NCBI GenBank assembly: GCA_016125135.1
Contig: WGMJ01000003.1
Location: 310,001-374,000 of the forward strand
Reading direction: 5' to 3'
Source: Alphaproteobacteria bacterium
GTDB taxonomy: Bacteria; Pseudomonadota; Alphaproteobacteria; Micavibrionales; Micavibrionaceae
DNA: 64,000 bases
Part shown: positions 43,154-51,902 of the stretch, piece by piece
Layout of the letters: every line of letters starts with the position of its first letter
Position numbering within the stretch: the stretch's first letter is position 1
Translations under genes and position numbers: made by a program
Notes under the pieces: model-generated
Database searches by the model: none
Seen by the model: the letters and a program-made list of their open reading frames with translations, nothing else
What the model was told of the DNA's origin: nothing

Positions 43154-43214
43154 AAAATTGGCTCTTCCCTGTTTCTCTATTTCTAGCGGAATACGCTCTT
43201 GAAAATCAAGTTTT

Positions 43215-43775
43215 TTAAGGGTTTTCGCGTTCAAGCCAGCCATTCAACGCCGCAAAAAACGCCCCTGTTTTCGCCATATAATCTTCAATGACCTTTTTGT
43301 CGCTCAGCCAGCCCCATGCATAGGGGGCCTGCTCGTCAGGCTCATAGAGTTTTTTAATGCGGAAGCACGGCATATTTGCTGCGCCGAATTCCGAGAAGGG
43401 CAGATTGTATTTTTGTGCGAAATTCTTGTTCCATGACGGGTCAAGCACGAACCAGTTTCCGTCATCCATCATAATCTCGGGATAGAAATGAGTGAAAAGA
43501 ACGCTTGTATCAAGCAACGCTAGAACATCCGCAGGGTATGGCCCGTCGTGCCAGTCTATTTCGCCCACACGGGCCCGCACTGTATACCCTAAAGTGGTGA
43601 GTAATCTGATGAGCTCCGTACCTTTAAAATAGCAATTATCGGCTGGCTTCTCGCCCGATAATGCCACACGGTAAGGCCGGTCACGGATATCTTCGAAAAT
43701 TTTTGCTGCAATCTCGTTGCGGGCAAGGGGGCGTGTCATAAAGAGAAGGATGCTGGTAAAAAAGGTAACAATCAA
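43215..43775 (-). CDS. Transglutaminase-like (papain-fold) protein
   Basis: In 186 residues the order Cys-His-Asp appears: NCYFKGTELIRLLTTLGY with Cys about 48, FTHFYPEI with His about 96 and NWFVLDPSWN with Asp about 112. This is the transglutaminase/arylamine-N-acetyltransferase-like layout (Cys on a helix, His and Asp on strands). A short hydrophobic N-terminus may be a signal or anchor. The start overlaps the 245-residue gene's stop (ATGA), so the two are coupled. Substrate unknown. Confidence 0.6.
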   Translation of the reverse strand: MIVTFFTSILLFMTRPLARNEIAAKIFEDIRDRPYRVALSGEKPADNCYFKGTELIRLLTTLGYTVRARVGEIDWHDGPYPADVLALLDTSVLFTHFYPEIMMDDGNWFVLDPSWNKNFAQKYNLPFSEFGAANMPCFRIKKLYEPDEQAPYAWGWLSDKKVIEDYMAKTGAFFAALNGWLERENP

Positions 43776-44509
43776 GCCATGACAAATTCATTTGCAGACC
43801 TAAGAGGCGTGACCGTTGCAGGATGAAGAGACATGTAACTATTATAAGCAGCATCGGCGAAAAATCGCTGTACCCCAAGATCTGCATTTTCCAAGACATT
43901 TTCGTGATATTTGCCATGACTGATAACAATCTGCCGTGTACGCAGATCTATGAAGCCGTCATAGGGGCCTGCCCCCTGATAAACTGCTGTTATATCCATG
44001 TTCTCCGCATCGGCAACGGTCCGCAATATTTCGTCATTGACCCAGTAGGAAGCCAAGACAGTATGTGCAATCCTTATAGCATTTCTTTGATCTTCTGATG
44101 CCGTTAGTAATCCCGCTTGCGCAATTTCTTGCGGAGTGGGTGGTGTAGGCAGCCCTTCGGCAAAGTCGACACCACCAAATGGGACGGTGATAAATCTTTT
44201 ATCGGCAGAAAAATTCTGTAAAAAATTTTGTGTGTTCTCGCGTGCATAGCGGCGGACAGCTTCTTCTCCCAGCCCGTAGAGACGGTCCGATACAAAAATA
44301 TGAATTATACCCGAGGCCTCAGCAGCATCTTCAGCCATAACGGCCAAACTGCCACATGGCGCTACTTGAAGAGTTGAAATATAGTCAACATCATGCTCGG
44401 CAGGCCGCACAACAGTAGCCGTCCCATACATACAATTGGCCAGCTTCTCTACCGCTATTGAGGCAGGCGGCAGCTCGATATTCGTCCCGTTGTTAAAAAC
44501 AGTCTTCAT
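43772..44509 (-). CDS. Hypothetical protein, 245 residues
   Basis: Not recognised. It has no signal peptide; motifs that stand out are YGLGEEAVRRYARENTQNFL, ITVPFGGVDFAEG and DLRTRQIVISHGKYHENVL. It has a strong promoter immediately upstream and is translationally coupled to the transglutaminase-like gene, so both likely act in one process. Confidence 0.65.
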   Translation of the reverse strand: MKTVFNNGTNIELPPASIAVEKLANCMYGTATVVRPAEHDVDYISTLQVAPCGSLAVMAEDAAEASGIIHIFVSDRLYGLGEEAVRRYARENTQNFLQNFSADKRFITVPFGGVDFAEGLPTPPTPQEIAQAGLLTASEDQRNAIRIAHTVLASYWVNDEILRTVADAENMDITAVYQGAGPYDGFIDLRTRQIVISHGKYHENVLENADLGVQRFFADAAYNSYMSLHPATVTPLRSANEFVMA

Positions 44510-44519
44510 CGCACTGAAT

Positions 44520-44548
44520 ATCTTATATATTCTAAGTTATTATGTCAA
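44520..44548 (-). promoter_or_regulatory. Strong sigma-70 type promoter
   Basis: On the minus strand: -35 TTGACA (44543-44548), 17-nt spacer, -10 TAAGAT (44520-44525), then 10 nt to the ATG at 44509. The TTATTGACATAATA context recurs in front of the 56874 gene. Confidence 0.65.
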
Positions 44549-44582
44549 TAAAATAGGGGGCAATCCGCTATTTCCGGCTGTC

Positions 44583-45782
44583 TTATAGCTGGAATTTGCG
44601 GTTTCCTGCAAGAATGCCTTGAAATTCCCGATACAGGTCAATTGTTCTATTGCCCACATCAGGCTCCTGCCACACACCACGGCCATGGCGCAGCGTCATC
44701 GTTACACCGCTCAGTAATTGCGAGACATGGTAGCCATGTTCGTGATTTGCGGCATCAAGCGCGGGCAAAGTATTTGCGAAGCGTGTAAACGCATCTCTGA
44801 AATCACTACGGTCACGCTCGTTCATGTTTGCGTATAGATCACCCCAGTGCCCGTCATAAACACCGTAAAGCGCGTCTTCTTCCTTGCCGCCATAAGGCGC
44901 GTGCGAATGCGGCACGCCGATATCCATCAAGCGTTTCAGTGTTCCCGCTGCGCCGTAAACATCGTTGAGCGCGCGGTAATAACCACCTGCCCCTTCATAG
45001 GCACGGCGGAAAGCAGGCAAGAATTCAAACACACTCCGCAGCGGCATGGCAGAGGTGCCATCACCCTCGGCCGCTGCACCAAAAATGCTGCGTAAACGGT
45101 CTGCTTCAACCATGGCCGCAACCGATTTCGGCTCCTCAATCGGTGCATAGCGGAAACAAGCTGTTAAATGCTTGGCCCACAGCCAGTGTCCTGCTTGCAA
45201 TATTTCCTCATCGTTTTTGCCGGTCTGGTCGGGCATTATTTCATGGCGAACACTATCAAGATCTTTCTTGTTTTCCTTGAAGTAACTGCGTGCATCATGC
45301 GCCGTCACCATATATTCGCCCGTTTCGGTATTTTGCAGGAGCGCGTATTTCAGCAAGCTCGCACCCGTCGCTGCAATCCAATGGTTGCTTGTGGCGTAAT
45401 CAGCGGGGCGAAAGTCGTTTTGTGATGTCGCGATAAACGCAGCATATTGCTCCGCCGCCGCATGGTCAGCTGGGTAAGTCTCCTTGTGCATACGCCACAA
45501 TTCTTCAGCGGTTTCTCTTGTATGTTCCGAGCGGAATAGCAGACTGCTGGCTTTGCGCAAACGCTCTTGCTGTTTCTGCCCTTCCATTAAGGCGGCATAA
45601 AGCGCGGGGTCTTCCAGTTGAGTTTTCGCGAGGTCACTTTTTGGTTTTTCTTCATCGTACCATTTGGCGACTTTCTCGCCGTCAGACACAGCAACCAAAC
45701 GCCATGGCAAGACTTCCGGATTATCAAGCCTCTCCTCGAACCCGCCATGCTGCAAATAATTGATAATCTGTTCCTTGTTCAT
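44583..45782 (-). CDS. Hypothetical protein, 399 residues
   Basis: The start is ATG 45782 (MNKEQIINYLQHGGFEERLD), with CGGGAG upstream; a longer frame to 45836 lacks such support. The protein is soluble and helical, with segments WRMHKETYPADHAAAEQYAA, SNHWIAATGASLLKYALL and GYHVSQLLSGVTMTLRHGRG. No known domain is recognised. Several conserved-looking His residues (SNHWIAATG, HSHAPYGG, NHEHGYHVS) could bind metal, which is speculation. It is divergent from the mnmG region. Confidence 0.65.
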   Translation of the reverse strand: MNKEQIINYLQHGGFEERLDNPEVLPWRLVAVSDGEKVAKWYDEEKPKSDLAKTQLEDPALYAALMEGQKQQERLRKASSLLFRSEHTRETAEELWRMHKETYPADHAAAEQYAAFIATSQNDFRPADYATSNHWIAATGASLLKYALLQNTETGEYMVTAHDARSYFKENKKDLDSVRHEIMPDQTGKNDEEILQAGHWLWAKHLTACFRYAPIEEPKSVAAMVEADRLRSIFGAAAEGDGTSAMPLRSVFEFLPAFRRAYEGAGGYYRALNDVYGAAGTLKRLMDIGVPHSHAPYGGKEEDALYGVYDGHWGDLYANMNERDRSDFRDAFTRFANTLPALDAANHEHGYHVSQLLSGVTMTLRHGRGVWQEPDVGNRTIDLYREFQGILAGNRKFQL

Positions 45783-45874
45783 TGGAAATCTCCCGACCCG
45801 CTTATTTTCATTATGCGGGCAAGTATGGCTTTGCAATTTTACGAAAGCAATATGGTTTTACTAGCTTTTCGCTA

Positions 45875-45883
45875 TGTGGATAA
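45875..45883 (-). promoter_or_regulatory. Perfect DnaA box upstream of mnmG
   Basis: TGTGGATAA here is TTATCCACA on the minus strand, the highest-affinity DnaA box. It lies 15 bp before the short mnmG-like leader frame. It may couple mnmG transcription to DnaA, or be left from an origin-linked arrangement. Confidence 0.6.
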
Positions 45884-45898
45884 GTTATAACCGCAACG

Positions 45899-46018
45899 AT
45901 GGAAACGAATTTCGATGTAATCGTGGTTGGAGGCGGCCATGCGGGCTGTGAGGCGGCGCGTTGCACTTTGTGCAACAGGGAAGAATCGCCGCCGCACAAT
46001 AAGGGGCCTGGAAAATGA
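45899..46018 (+). pseudogene. Translated remnant of an mnmG N-terminus, coupled to the intact mnmG
   Basis: The 39-residue frame opens [20 protein letters not shown], the FAD-binding start of MnmG, then becomes unrelated ([19 protein letters not shown]). The matching 16 codons in the intact gene (from [16 protein letters not shown]) differ at about a dozen third positions with no amino-acid change. This fits a remnant of an older or foreign mnmG rather than a recent local duplication. Its TGA overlaps the true mnmG ATG (ATGA). It contains a perfect hairpin GTTGCAC-TTT-GTGCAAC at 45960-45976 just after the match ends. A functional leader peptide is the alternative. Confidence 0.7.
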
Positions 46019-47913
46019 CCCAAAGCTTCGATGTTATCGTTGTCGGGGGGGGCCACGCTGGTTGCGAGGCTGCGGCGGCGTCTGCCCGTATGGGTGCGCA
46101 CACGGCGTTGCTCACGCACAAACTTGATACAATCGGGGTGATGTCATGCAATCCTGCTATCGGAGGCCTTGGCAAGGGACATTTGGTGCGCGAGATAGAT
46201 GCGCTTGATGGTATTATGGCGCGGGTGATTGATGAAAGCGGTATCCAGTTCCGTATGCTCAATGCCTCGAAAGGTGCGGCTGTACGGGGCCCGCGCGCGC
46301 AGGCTGACCGTAAGTTATATCGCGAGGCGATGCAGAAATTACTAGGGAGCTACCCTAACCTCACCCTCCTTGAAGGTGCGGCAGATGATGTGCTGCTGGA
46401 TGATGCGGGCACAGTGCGCGGTGTAAAAACACTCGACGGGCATGAATTTGCGTGCCGCTGTATGGTACTGACAACAGGCACATTCTTGCGTGGTATTATT
46501 CACCAGGGCGAGCAGCAATGGCCTGCAGGCCGTATGGGCGAAGAGCCAACAATTGGCCTTGCGCAAACATTGGAGCGTTTGGAATTCCCGCTCGACCGTT
46601 TGAAAACAGGCACACCGGCGCGGCTTGACGGGCGTACAATTAACTGGAGCATACTGGACGAGCAAAAAGGTGACACACCACCACAGCCATTTTCCTTTTT
46701 AAATCAAGAAGTTAAAGTACCTCAAATTTCATGCTATATCACGCATACGACTGCGCGTACGCACGAAATTATCCGCGAGAACGTGAAACGCTCGCCGATG
46801 TATTCCGGTCAGATCAAATCAACAGGCCCGCGCTATTGCCCGTCCGTGGAAGATAAAATCATGCGCTTTGCAGATAAAGAACGGCACCAGATTTTCCTCG
46901 AGCCAGAGGGGTTGGATGACCCGACCGTATACCCGAACGGTATTTCAACTTCCCTGCCTGTTGAAGTGCAGGACGCGTTGATCCGCTCGATCCCCGGCCT
47001 CGAGGATGTTAAAGTTATGCAATATGGTTATGCAATCGAGTATGATTATTGCGATCCACGTGATTTGAAAAATACGCTCGAAAGCAAGCGCCTCCCCGGA
47101 CTGTTTTTAGCGGGGCAAATCAACGGCACCACTGGCTACGAAGAAGCGGCAGCCCAAGGGTTGATGGCTGGCATCAATGCCGCGCTTCAGGCTAAATCGC
47201 CGGAGGGTCAAAATGTTTCACGTGAAACATCCGAGGTATTTGTTCTCGATCGCGCCGATGCCTATATTGGGGTGATGATCGATGATTTGATCTCGCGCGG
47301 GGCGCCAGAGCCATACCGCATGTTCACCAGCCGTGCCGAGTACCGCCTCCGCCTGCGGGCCGATAATGCGGACCAACGTCTGACCAATAAGGGAATTGCC
47401 ATTGGATGTGTAGGGTCTGAGCGGGCCACAATATGGGGCGAAAAAGAGGCCGCCCTGATGGCTGGGCGCGCCTTGATGGAGACCTTAAAAGCCACTCCGA
47501 ACGAGCTAGCCAAGCAAGGCTTGACGATCAACCAGGACGGCGTCCGCCGCTCGGCTTTTGACCTGCTGCGATACCCGGATATTGAATGGAATCAATTAGC
47601 TAGTATATGGCCAGAAATGGACCAGATTGCCCCGCTTATCCGCGAGCAGATTGAAATTGATGCCGCCTATACGGGCTATATGGACCGCCACGAAGCCGAC
47701 ATTCAGGCCTTCCGCAAGGACGAGAATTTGCGCCTCCCCGAAGGTCTCGACTATGCCCAGATCGGGAGCCTTTCCACGGAAGTTCGTACCAAGCTGGAGC
47801 GTGCCCGCCCCACCACTTTGGGGGCAGCCTCACGCATCCCCGGCGTGACCCCAGCCGCTATCATTGCCCTCCTAAGACATGTCAAAAAAGATGACAAAAA
47901 ATCTGCCGCCTGA
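46015..47913 (+). CDS. mnmG: tRNA uridine-5-carboxymethylaminomethyl modification enzyme MnmG
   Basis: This 632-residue flavoprotein has the Rossmann motif [12 protein letters not shown] near residue 10 and [46 protein letters not shown] and [20 protein letters not shown] are also present. It works with MnmE on wobble uridines. A perfect parS site lies in the coding sequence at 47214-47229, read as NVSRET. The 3' end overlaps rsmG by 35 bp. Confidence 0.97.
   Translation: MTQSFDVIVVGGGHAGCEAAAASARMGAHTALLTHKLDTIGVMSCNPAIGGLGKGHLVREIDALDGIMARVIDESGIQFRMLNASKGAAVRGPRAQADRKLYREAMQKLLGSYPNLTLLEGAADDVLLDDAGTVRGVKTLDGHEFACRCMVLTTGTFLRGIIHQGEQQWPAGRMGEEPTIGLAQTLERLEFPLDRLKTGTPARLDGRTINWSILDEQKGDTPPQPFSFLNQEVKVPQISCYITHTTARTHEIIRENVKRSPMYSGQIKSTGPRYCPSVEDKIMRFADKERHQIFLEPEGLDDPTVYPNGISTSLPVEVQDALIRSIPGLEDVKVMQYGYAIEYDYCDPRDLKNTLESKRLPGLFLAGQINGTTGYEEAAAQGLMAGINAALQAKSPEGQNVSRETSEVFVLDRADAYIGVMIDDLISRGAPEPYRMFTSRAEYRLRLRADNADQRLTNKGIAIGCVGSERATIWGEKEAALMAGRALMETLKATPNELAKQGLTINQDGVRRSAFDLLRYPDIEWNQLASIWPEMDQIAPLIREQIEIDAAYTGYMDRHEADIQAFRKDENLRLPEGLDYAQIGSLSTEVRTKLERARPTTLGAASRIPGVTPAAIIALLRHVKKDDKKSAA
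47214..47229. other. parS centromere site 1 (in mnmG)
   Basis: TGTTTCACGTGAAACA, a perfect 16-bp ParB site. It falls in the variable linker of MnmG and is read in frame as V-S-R-E-T. It is within 2 kb of parA, the usual place for chromosomal parS clusters. Confidence 0.95.
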
Positions 47914-48460
47914 TGTTTTAGAGAAGCTAAAGACCTATGAGGCCCTACTCCTCAAATGGCAAAAAACCATCAACCTTGTGGCCCCCTCGACCCTGCCTCA
48001 AGCATGGGAAAGACACTTCCTTGATTCGCTCAGGTTGGTCGATTTGATACCTCAAAACCTGACAGTCTATGACCTCGGCTCGGGGGGCGGCTTCCCCGGC
48101 ATGGTGCTGGCGATTGTCAGGCCAGACCTTAAAATCTACCTGATTGAGTCGGACCAGCGGAAGTGCGCTTTCCTCCAAAATGTTTCACGTGAAACATTTT
48201 TCCCTGCAACTATCCACAATAGCCGGATCGAGGAAGCCGCAAAAATCTTGCCTCAGCCAGATCTACTCACAGCACGTGCATTATCTGCTCTGAATAACCT
48301 TGTGGAATATATGGAGATGTTCCACGCCCCACGCGGTATATTTATGAAGGGGGATAAGGTACAGGAGGAAATCGCCGAGGCCAGAAAAGCCTATAATTTC
48401 GACCTAGTCCTGCATGATAATAATATATGTGATGTAACAAACGTTTCACAGATTTCTTGA
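47879..48460 (+). CDS. rsmG: 16S rRNA 7-methylguanosine(527) methyltransferase RsmG
   Basis: The 193-residue protein has the SAM-binding motif [20 protein letters not shown] and the following acidic strand [20 protein letters not shown]. It methylates G527 of 16S rRNA. The start is ATG 47879, or 47891 four codons later. It overlaps mnmG, so the two are coupled. A perfect parS site encodes its NVSRET stretch. Confidence 0.94.
   Translation: MSKKMTKNLPPDVLEKLKTYEALLLKWQKTINLVAPSTLPQAWERHFLDSLRLVDLIPQNLTVYDLGSGGGFPGMVLAIVRPDLKIYLIESDQRKCAFLQNVSRETFFPATIHNSRIEEAAKILPQPDLLTARALSALNNLVEYMEMFHAPRGIFMKGDKVQEEIAEARKAYNFDLVLHDNNICDVTNVSQIS
48181..48196. other. parS centromere site 2 (in rsmG)
   Basis: TGTTTCACGTGAAACA, identical to site 1 and also read in frame as V-S-R-E-T after an Asn codon. 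It lies 313 bp before the parA ATG. Confidence 0.95.
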
Positions 48461-48485
48461 CTCGAAAGCTTCATATATTGTTAAT

Positions 48486-48501
48486 TGTTTCACATGGAAC
48501 A
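48486..48501. other. Degenerate parS site over the parA start
   Basis: TGTTTCACATGGAACA differs from parS at two positions and spans the parA ATG (48494). ParB binding here would allow autoregulation; binding would be weaker than at the perfect sites. Confidence 0.5.
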
Positions 48502-49336
48502 AAACACACCCAAAATCCCCAAAATTATATCAGTTGCAAACCAAAAAGGCGGCGTTGGTAAAACAACCACAGCTGTAAACCTTGCTACCGCCTTAAGCGC
48601 GGTTGGCCAGCGGGTTTTGTTACTAGACCTTGATAGCCAAGGTAACGCTACCACTGGACTGGACATAAGACGGTCTCAAATCGAGGGCAGCGTTTATGAG
48701 GTTCTTTTCGGTGATATTTCGCCGCTGCAATCAGCCATGAAGACAAAAGTGCCGAACCTGCACGTGATTCCGTCTTCGATCCACCTTTCAGGCGCCGAGA
48801 TTGAACTTGTGAGCACAGAGAACCGTGAATTCAAACTTCGCAACGCACTTCGCCAAACTATGCCATATGATTACATCATTATTGACTGCCCGCCGTCCCT
48901 CAGCCTGTTGACCCTGAACGCGTTTGTGGCTTCTGACTCAATTCTTGTCCCTTTACAGTGCGAATTCTATGCGCTGGAAGGCTTAAGCCATCTTGTGAAA
49001 ACGATCGAGCGCGTCAAAACGCACTTCAACCCCGTACTCGACATACAGGGAATCGTACTGACCATGTATGACCCCAGAAACAAGCTCTCAGCACAGGTCG
49101 CCGAGGAAGTACGCAACCACTTTGGCGAGAAGGTCTACAATACGGTTATACCGCGTAATGTCAGGCTTTCCGAAGCGCCGTCCCATGGCCTGCCGGCGAT
49201 TGTCTATGATATGAAATGCGCCGGTTCACAAGCGTACATCCAGCTGGCCCGCGAGGTTATAGCGCGCGAGAAAACATCCCCGAATAATGGCCCGAAAAAC
49301 GACGATGTACCTTCTGTACGCGTCAACGCCGCCTAA
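48494..49336 (+). CDS. parA: Chromosome-partitioning ATPase ParA
   Basis: The deviant Walker A motif NQKGGVGKTTTAVNLATALS is at about 17-36, with Walker A' region LLLDLDSQGNATTGL and Walker B IIIDCPPSLSLLTLNA. It moves ParB-parS complexes over the nucleoid. I chose ATG 48494 (MEQNTPKIPK); a TTG at 48485 would add three residues. It is the first gene of a run to parB in which four unrelated genes intervene. Confidence 0.96.
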   Translation: MEQNTPKIPKIISVANQKGGVGKTTTAVNLATALSAVGQRVLLLDLDSQGNATTGLDIRRSQIEGSVYEVLFGDISPLQSAMKTKVPNLHVIPSSIHLSGAEIELVSTENREFKLRNALRQTMPYDYIIIDCPPSLSLLTLNAFVASDSILVPLQCEFYALEGLSHLVKTIERVKTHFNPVLDIQGIVLTMYDPRNKLSAQVAEEVRNHFGEKVYNTVIPRNVRLSEAPSHGLPAIVYDMKCAGSQAYIQLAREVIAREKTSPNNGPKNDDVPSVRVNAA

Positions 49337-49372
49337 AATAAAGAATTTCAGGAAGAGTACAGGGAGAGAAAA

Positions 49373-50425
49373 ATGGTAAATCTGATTGACCGGACAAAAC
49401 TGGCACGTGTTGTCAACACACGCACATTGGGCACCACAGACCCCTATAGCGATGAAGCTGCGATGTCTATCATAAAAATCCGCGATGTCGCCAACGCAAA
49501 TGATGTGGCGCTCGACATATCGGTTGATGTTCTTGGTTGCGATATACGCTGTGACCATTGCTTTGTCTCGAATGCAAGCCTTGCCGCTGATTACAGCCAT
49601 CCTTCTATTCAAAGCAAATTGAAGAAACTGCCTAAAGCATTTCGACAGGCACGCAGCTCCGCCACCGAACTAGCAGCCTATCTTCATACCAAGCTCGCAA
49701 AATCAGCAAAACAACATGAGGGGAGCGGCGTATCTTTCAGTGGTGGCGAGCCTTTACCTTATCGTGGTGGTATAAAAGCGATTGCAGAATATTTCCAAAC
49801 GCAGCCCGAGCCTTTCTACGTGAATGTTGAAACACACGGTGAACTGATTGCACTTGATGAAACATATCTTGATGCATTTGAGGGGCTACAAGATACGCTC
49901 CGCTTCTATGTTTCTATCAAAGCGACAGATGATAAAAATTTCGCGCGTTTCACAGGCGCGAAACAGGGCCGCGATGACGCCTTTATTGCGCTTGAGCGAT
50001 TGCTGAAGCGCGGCTTCCTCGCAACACCTGGTGGTGTAGTTCTGGATTGCTTTGAAGCGCCTGAAAATCTGAACGCAGAGGATAATGCCATTACCCGTCT
50101 ACATACACGCTTGAGTGAGATTCACCCTGATTTGCCGCGCGCGATTGCCTATCACAGCGTGACAAAGGGGCAGGTACAAGCCCCACAGGAACAGGAAGCA
50201 AGGATGCGCAAAAGCGGCTACTGGGATCTTCGTCCCAAGCCTGTGCAACAAGCATTACTGGCACATTTCGCGGCACGCGGTACGCCCGTTATCATGGCGG
50301 ATAACACAACAAAGGTAAAAGGCGCCGAATATCAGCGCACAGCTACGTTGCTCAAAGACATCATTGCAGACCTGCAACAAAAGGGCCGTAAAAAAACCCG
50401 CACAAGAGAACGCGCTCTCGTATGA
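49373..50425 (+). CDS. Radical SAM protein
   Basis: The 350-residue protein has the 4Fe-4S motif CDIRCDHC (Cys56, 60, 63), the SAM-contact SGGEPLPYRGG and a following NVETHGELIAL strand, as in pyruvate-formate-lyase-activase-like or QueE-like members. There is no SPASM Cys cluster at the C-terminus, which is instead Lys/Arg-rich. A strong AGGGAGAG ribosome site precedes the ATG. It sits 36 bp after parA and overlaps the next gene as ATGA. Reaction unknown; oxygenase-like and transporter genes downstream suggest a shared small-molecule or peptide modification pathway. Confidence 0.8.
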   Translation: MVNLIDRTKLARVVNTRTLGTTDPYSDEAAMSIIKIRDVANANDVALDISVDVLGCDIRCDHCFVSNASLAADYSHPSIQSKLKKLPKAFRQARSSATELAAYLHTKLAKSAKQHEGSGVSFSGGEPLPYRGGIKAIAEYFQTQPEPFYVNVETHGELIALDETYLDAFEGLQDTLRFYVSIKATDDKNFARFTGAKQGRDDAFIALERLLKRGFLATPGGVVLDCFEAPENLNAEDNAITRLHTRLSEIHPDLPRAIAYHSVTKGQVQAPQEQEARMRKSGYWDLRPKPVQQALLAHFAARGTPVIMADNTTKVKGAEYQRTATLLKDIIADLQQKGRKKTRTRERALV

Positions 50426-50862
50426 CCGCAAAAAGAAAAAACAGGAAAAGAGGCTTCTTTACACGTTTCGCGAAGAAAGTTGCGAGCTATACGGGCAAGC
50501 CCTTTGTGTTCTTTTTTGCCGTGCTGTTTATTATCATCTGGGCGGTGACAGGCCCGCTTTTTGGCTTCTCGGACACATGGCAACTGGTTGTGAATACCAG
50601 CACGACAATTATAACCTTCCTGATGGTTTTCCTGATCCAGAACACGCAAAACCGTGATACGGAAGCGTTGCAACTCAAACTCGACGAACTGATCCGCGCG
50701 ACACAAGGAACGCACAATGTGCTACTGGACCTTGAAGAGCTTGAAGAAGACGAGCTTGATAAAATTCGTGACAGTTATGAAGCGATTGCCAAAACCGCAC
50801 GCAAAGAATTGAAGCACGGCAAGGATGATACTGATACGCCCGAGGTAAAAATCAGGTCATGA
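50422..50862 (+). CDS. Low-affinity iron permease family-like membrane protein
   Basis: The 146-residue protein has a Lys/Arg-rich N-terminus, two membrane segments (about 27-45 and 57-75), then TTIITFLMVFLIQNTQNRDT and LQLKLDELIRATQGTHNVLL. These are landmarks of the Iron_permease (low-affinity) family, which is often a small two-helix protein in bacteria. Function in ion homeostasis is uncertain. Overlaps both neighbours by ATGA. Confidence 0.8.
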   Translation: MTAKRKNRKRGFFTRFAKKVASYTGKPFVFFFAVLFIIIWAVTGPLFGFSDTWQLVVNTSTTIITFLMVFLIQNTQNRDTEALQLKLDELIRATQGTHNVLLDLEELEEDELDKIRDSYEAIAKTARKELKHGKDDTDTPEVKIRS

Positions 50863-51902
50863 CACAAAAACCCTATAGAACAAAAACAAGCTCTGGCAAA
50901 GATGCGCTGAAAGTCGAAGTGCCCTTCAATATCCGTGCCGCAAAACCTGTTGATGTTGCCGGCTTTGAAGCCCTGAAAATTTCGGACCAGCACCCTTTTT
51001 TCTATATGCCTGAAAGCCAGATACCACGGCAATTCACAACACTAAACGCACAGGATAGTTACTTCGGGCATTTACCACGCATCTGGGCGCGCGCAACGGC
51101 CTTTAACCGTATGGTTGGTGAAACCTGCGTGCCCTTGGGCAGGTTGCCTGCAGAAGATCTGGCGCTGATGTCACAAAGCCCTATAGGGTTGAATTTCATG
51201 GCCAAGGGGCCAAAATGGAAACACGGCCATTTGCAAATTCCGCAAGAGGTTGCCATCTTTATGAACACGCTTGGCTATTTACAAGCCAACCTGCCGGACC
51301 CGCGCCTGTGGCCTGCTGTAGAAGTTGTTTTTAAAATTTCATCAGACCTTGTGAAGGCCGGAACAACCGCACAAGACCCTTTCGCCGTACAACGCAAGAA
51401 GGGACAAGGGGCCGGCTGGCATACAGATGGGGATAGTGATGAAGAGTCAAAGATACTCAAAGAAAATGGTGGTGAAATTATACGGGTTGAGAACCCGCAC
51501 CCGCAATGGAATGCCCATGCCTTTTTGAAGCAGCGCATGATTGTTGATAATTTTGTGCCGACTTACTATTCGGACTCGTGGCATTTTAGTGATGTAGAAA
51601 AAATAGAGGGCCAAAGCCTCAAATTTGAAGGCTATCCGCTCCTGAATGGCTACCCGCCCCGCGAGATTATAAAACCCACCTTCTTCCCCGTTGGTACGCC
51701 CGTTAGCTTTACCAATAACAACATGCACTCACCCCGCCTCGCCGAAGCAGATGGCCAGCGTATGATCATTATTACCAGTGGCACCCTTAACTGGAGTAAC
51801 CTCCGCCGTCTGCAAAAAATACACCCTGATTTGCGCTGGGAAAATTTCTCGACCGAAGCCCCGCAACAAATTCTCGTCCCGCAACGCTGGAGCATTGTAT
51901 GA
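50859..51902 (+). CDS. 2-oxoglutarate/Fe(II) oxygenase-like protein
   Basis: The 347-residue protein shows a plausible jelly-roll iron site: GAGWHTDGDS (His-x-Asp) and, about 115 residues on, NNMHSPRLAEADGQRMIIIT (His then a cofactor-binding Arg). The N-terminal half is unfamiliar. This is motif-based inference; a related cupin is an alternative. It is coupled to the radical SAM and symporter genes by ATGA overlaps. Confidence 0.55.
   Translation: MTQKPYRTKTSSGKDALKVEVPFNIRAAKPVDVAGFEALKISDQHPFFYMPESQIPRQFTTLNAQDSYFGHLPRIWARATAFNRMVGETCVPLGRLPAEDLALMSQSPIGLNFMAKGPKWKHGHLQIPQEVAIFMNTLGYLQANLPDPRLWPAVEVVFKISSDLVKAGTTAQDPFAVQRKKGQGAGWHTDGDSDEESKILKENGGEIIRVENPHPQWNAHAFLKQRMIVDNFVPTYYSDSWHFSDVEKIEGQSLKFEGYPLLNGYPPREIIKPTFFPVGTPVSFTNNNMHSPRLAEADGQRMIIITSGTLNWSNLRRLQKIHPDLRWENFSTEAPQQILVPQRWSIV

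Noticed and set aside
48210-48218. DnaA-like CTATCCACA in rsmG
   Set aside because: One mismatch, inside a coding region, with no neighbouring boxes.
49373-50425. Radical SAM protein as the maturase of the 50- and 52-residue small proteins
   Set aside because: The genes are more than 30 kb apart, the enzyme lacks a SPASM or peptide-recognition domain, and nothing in the sequence links them.
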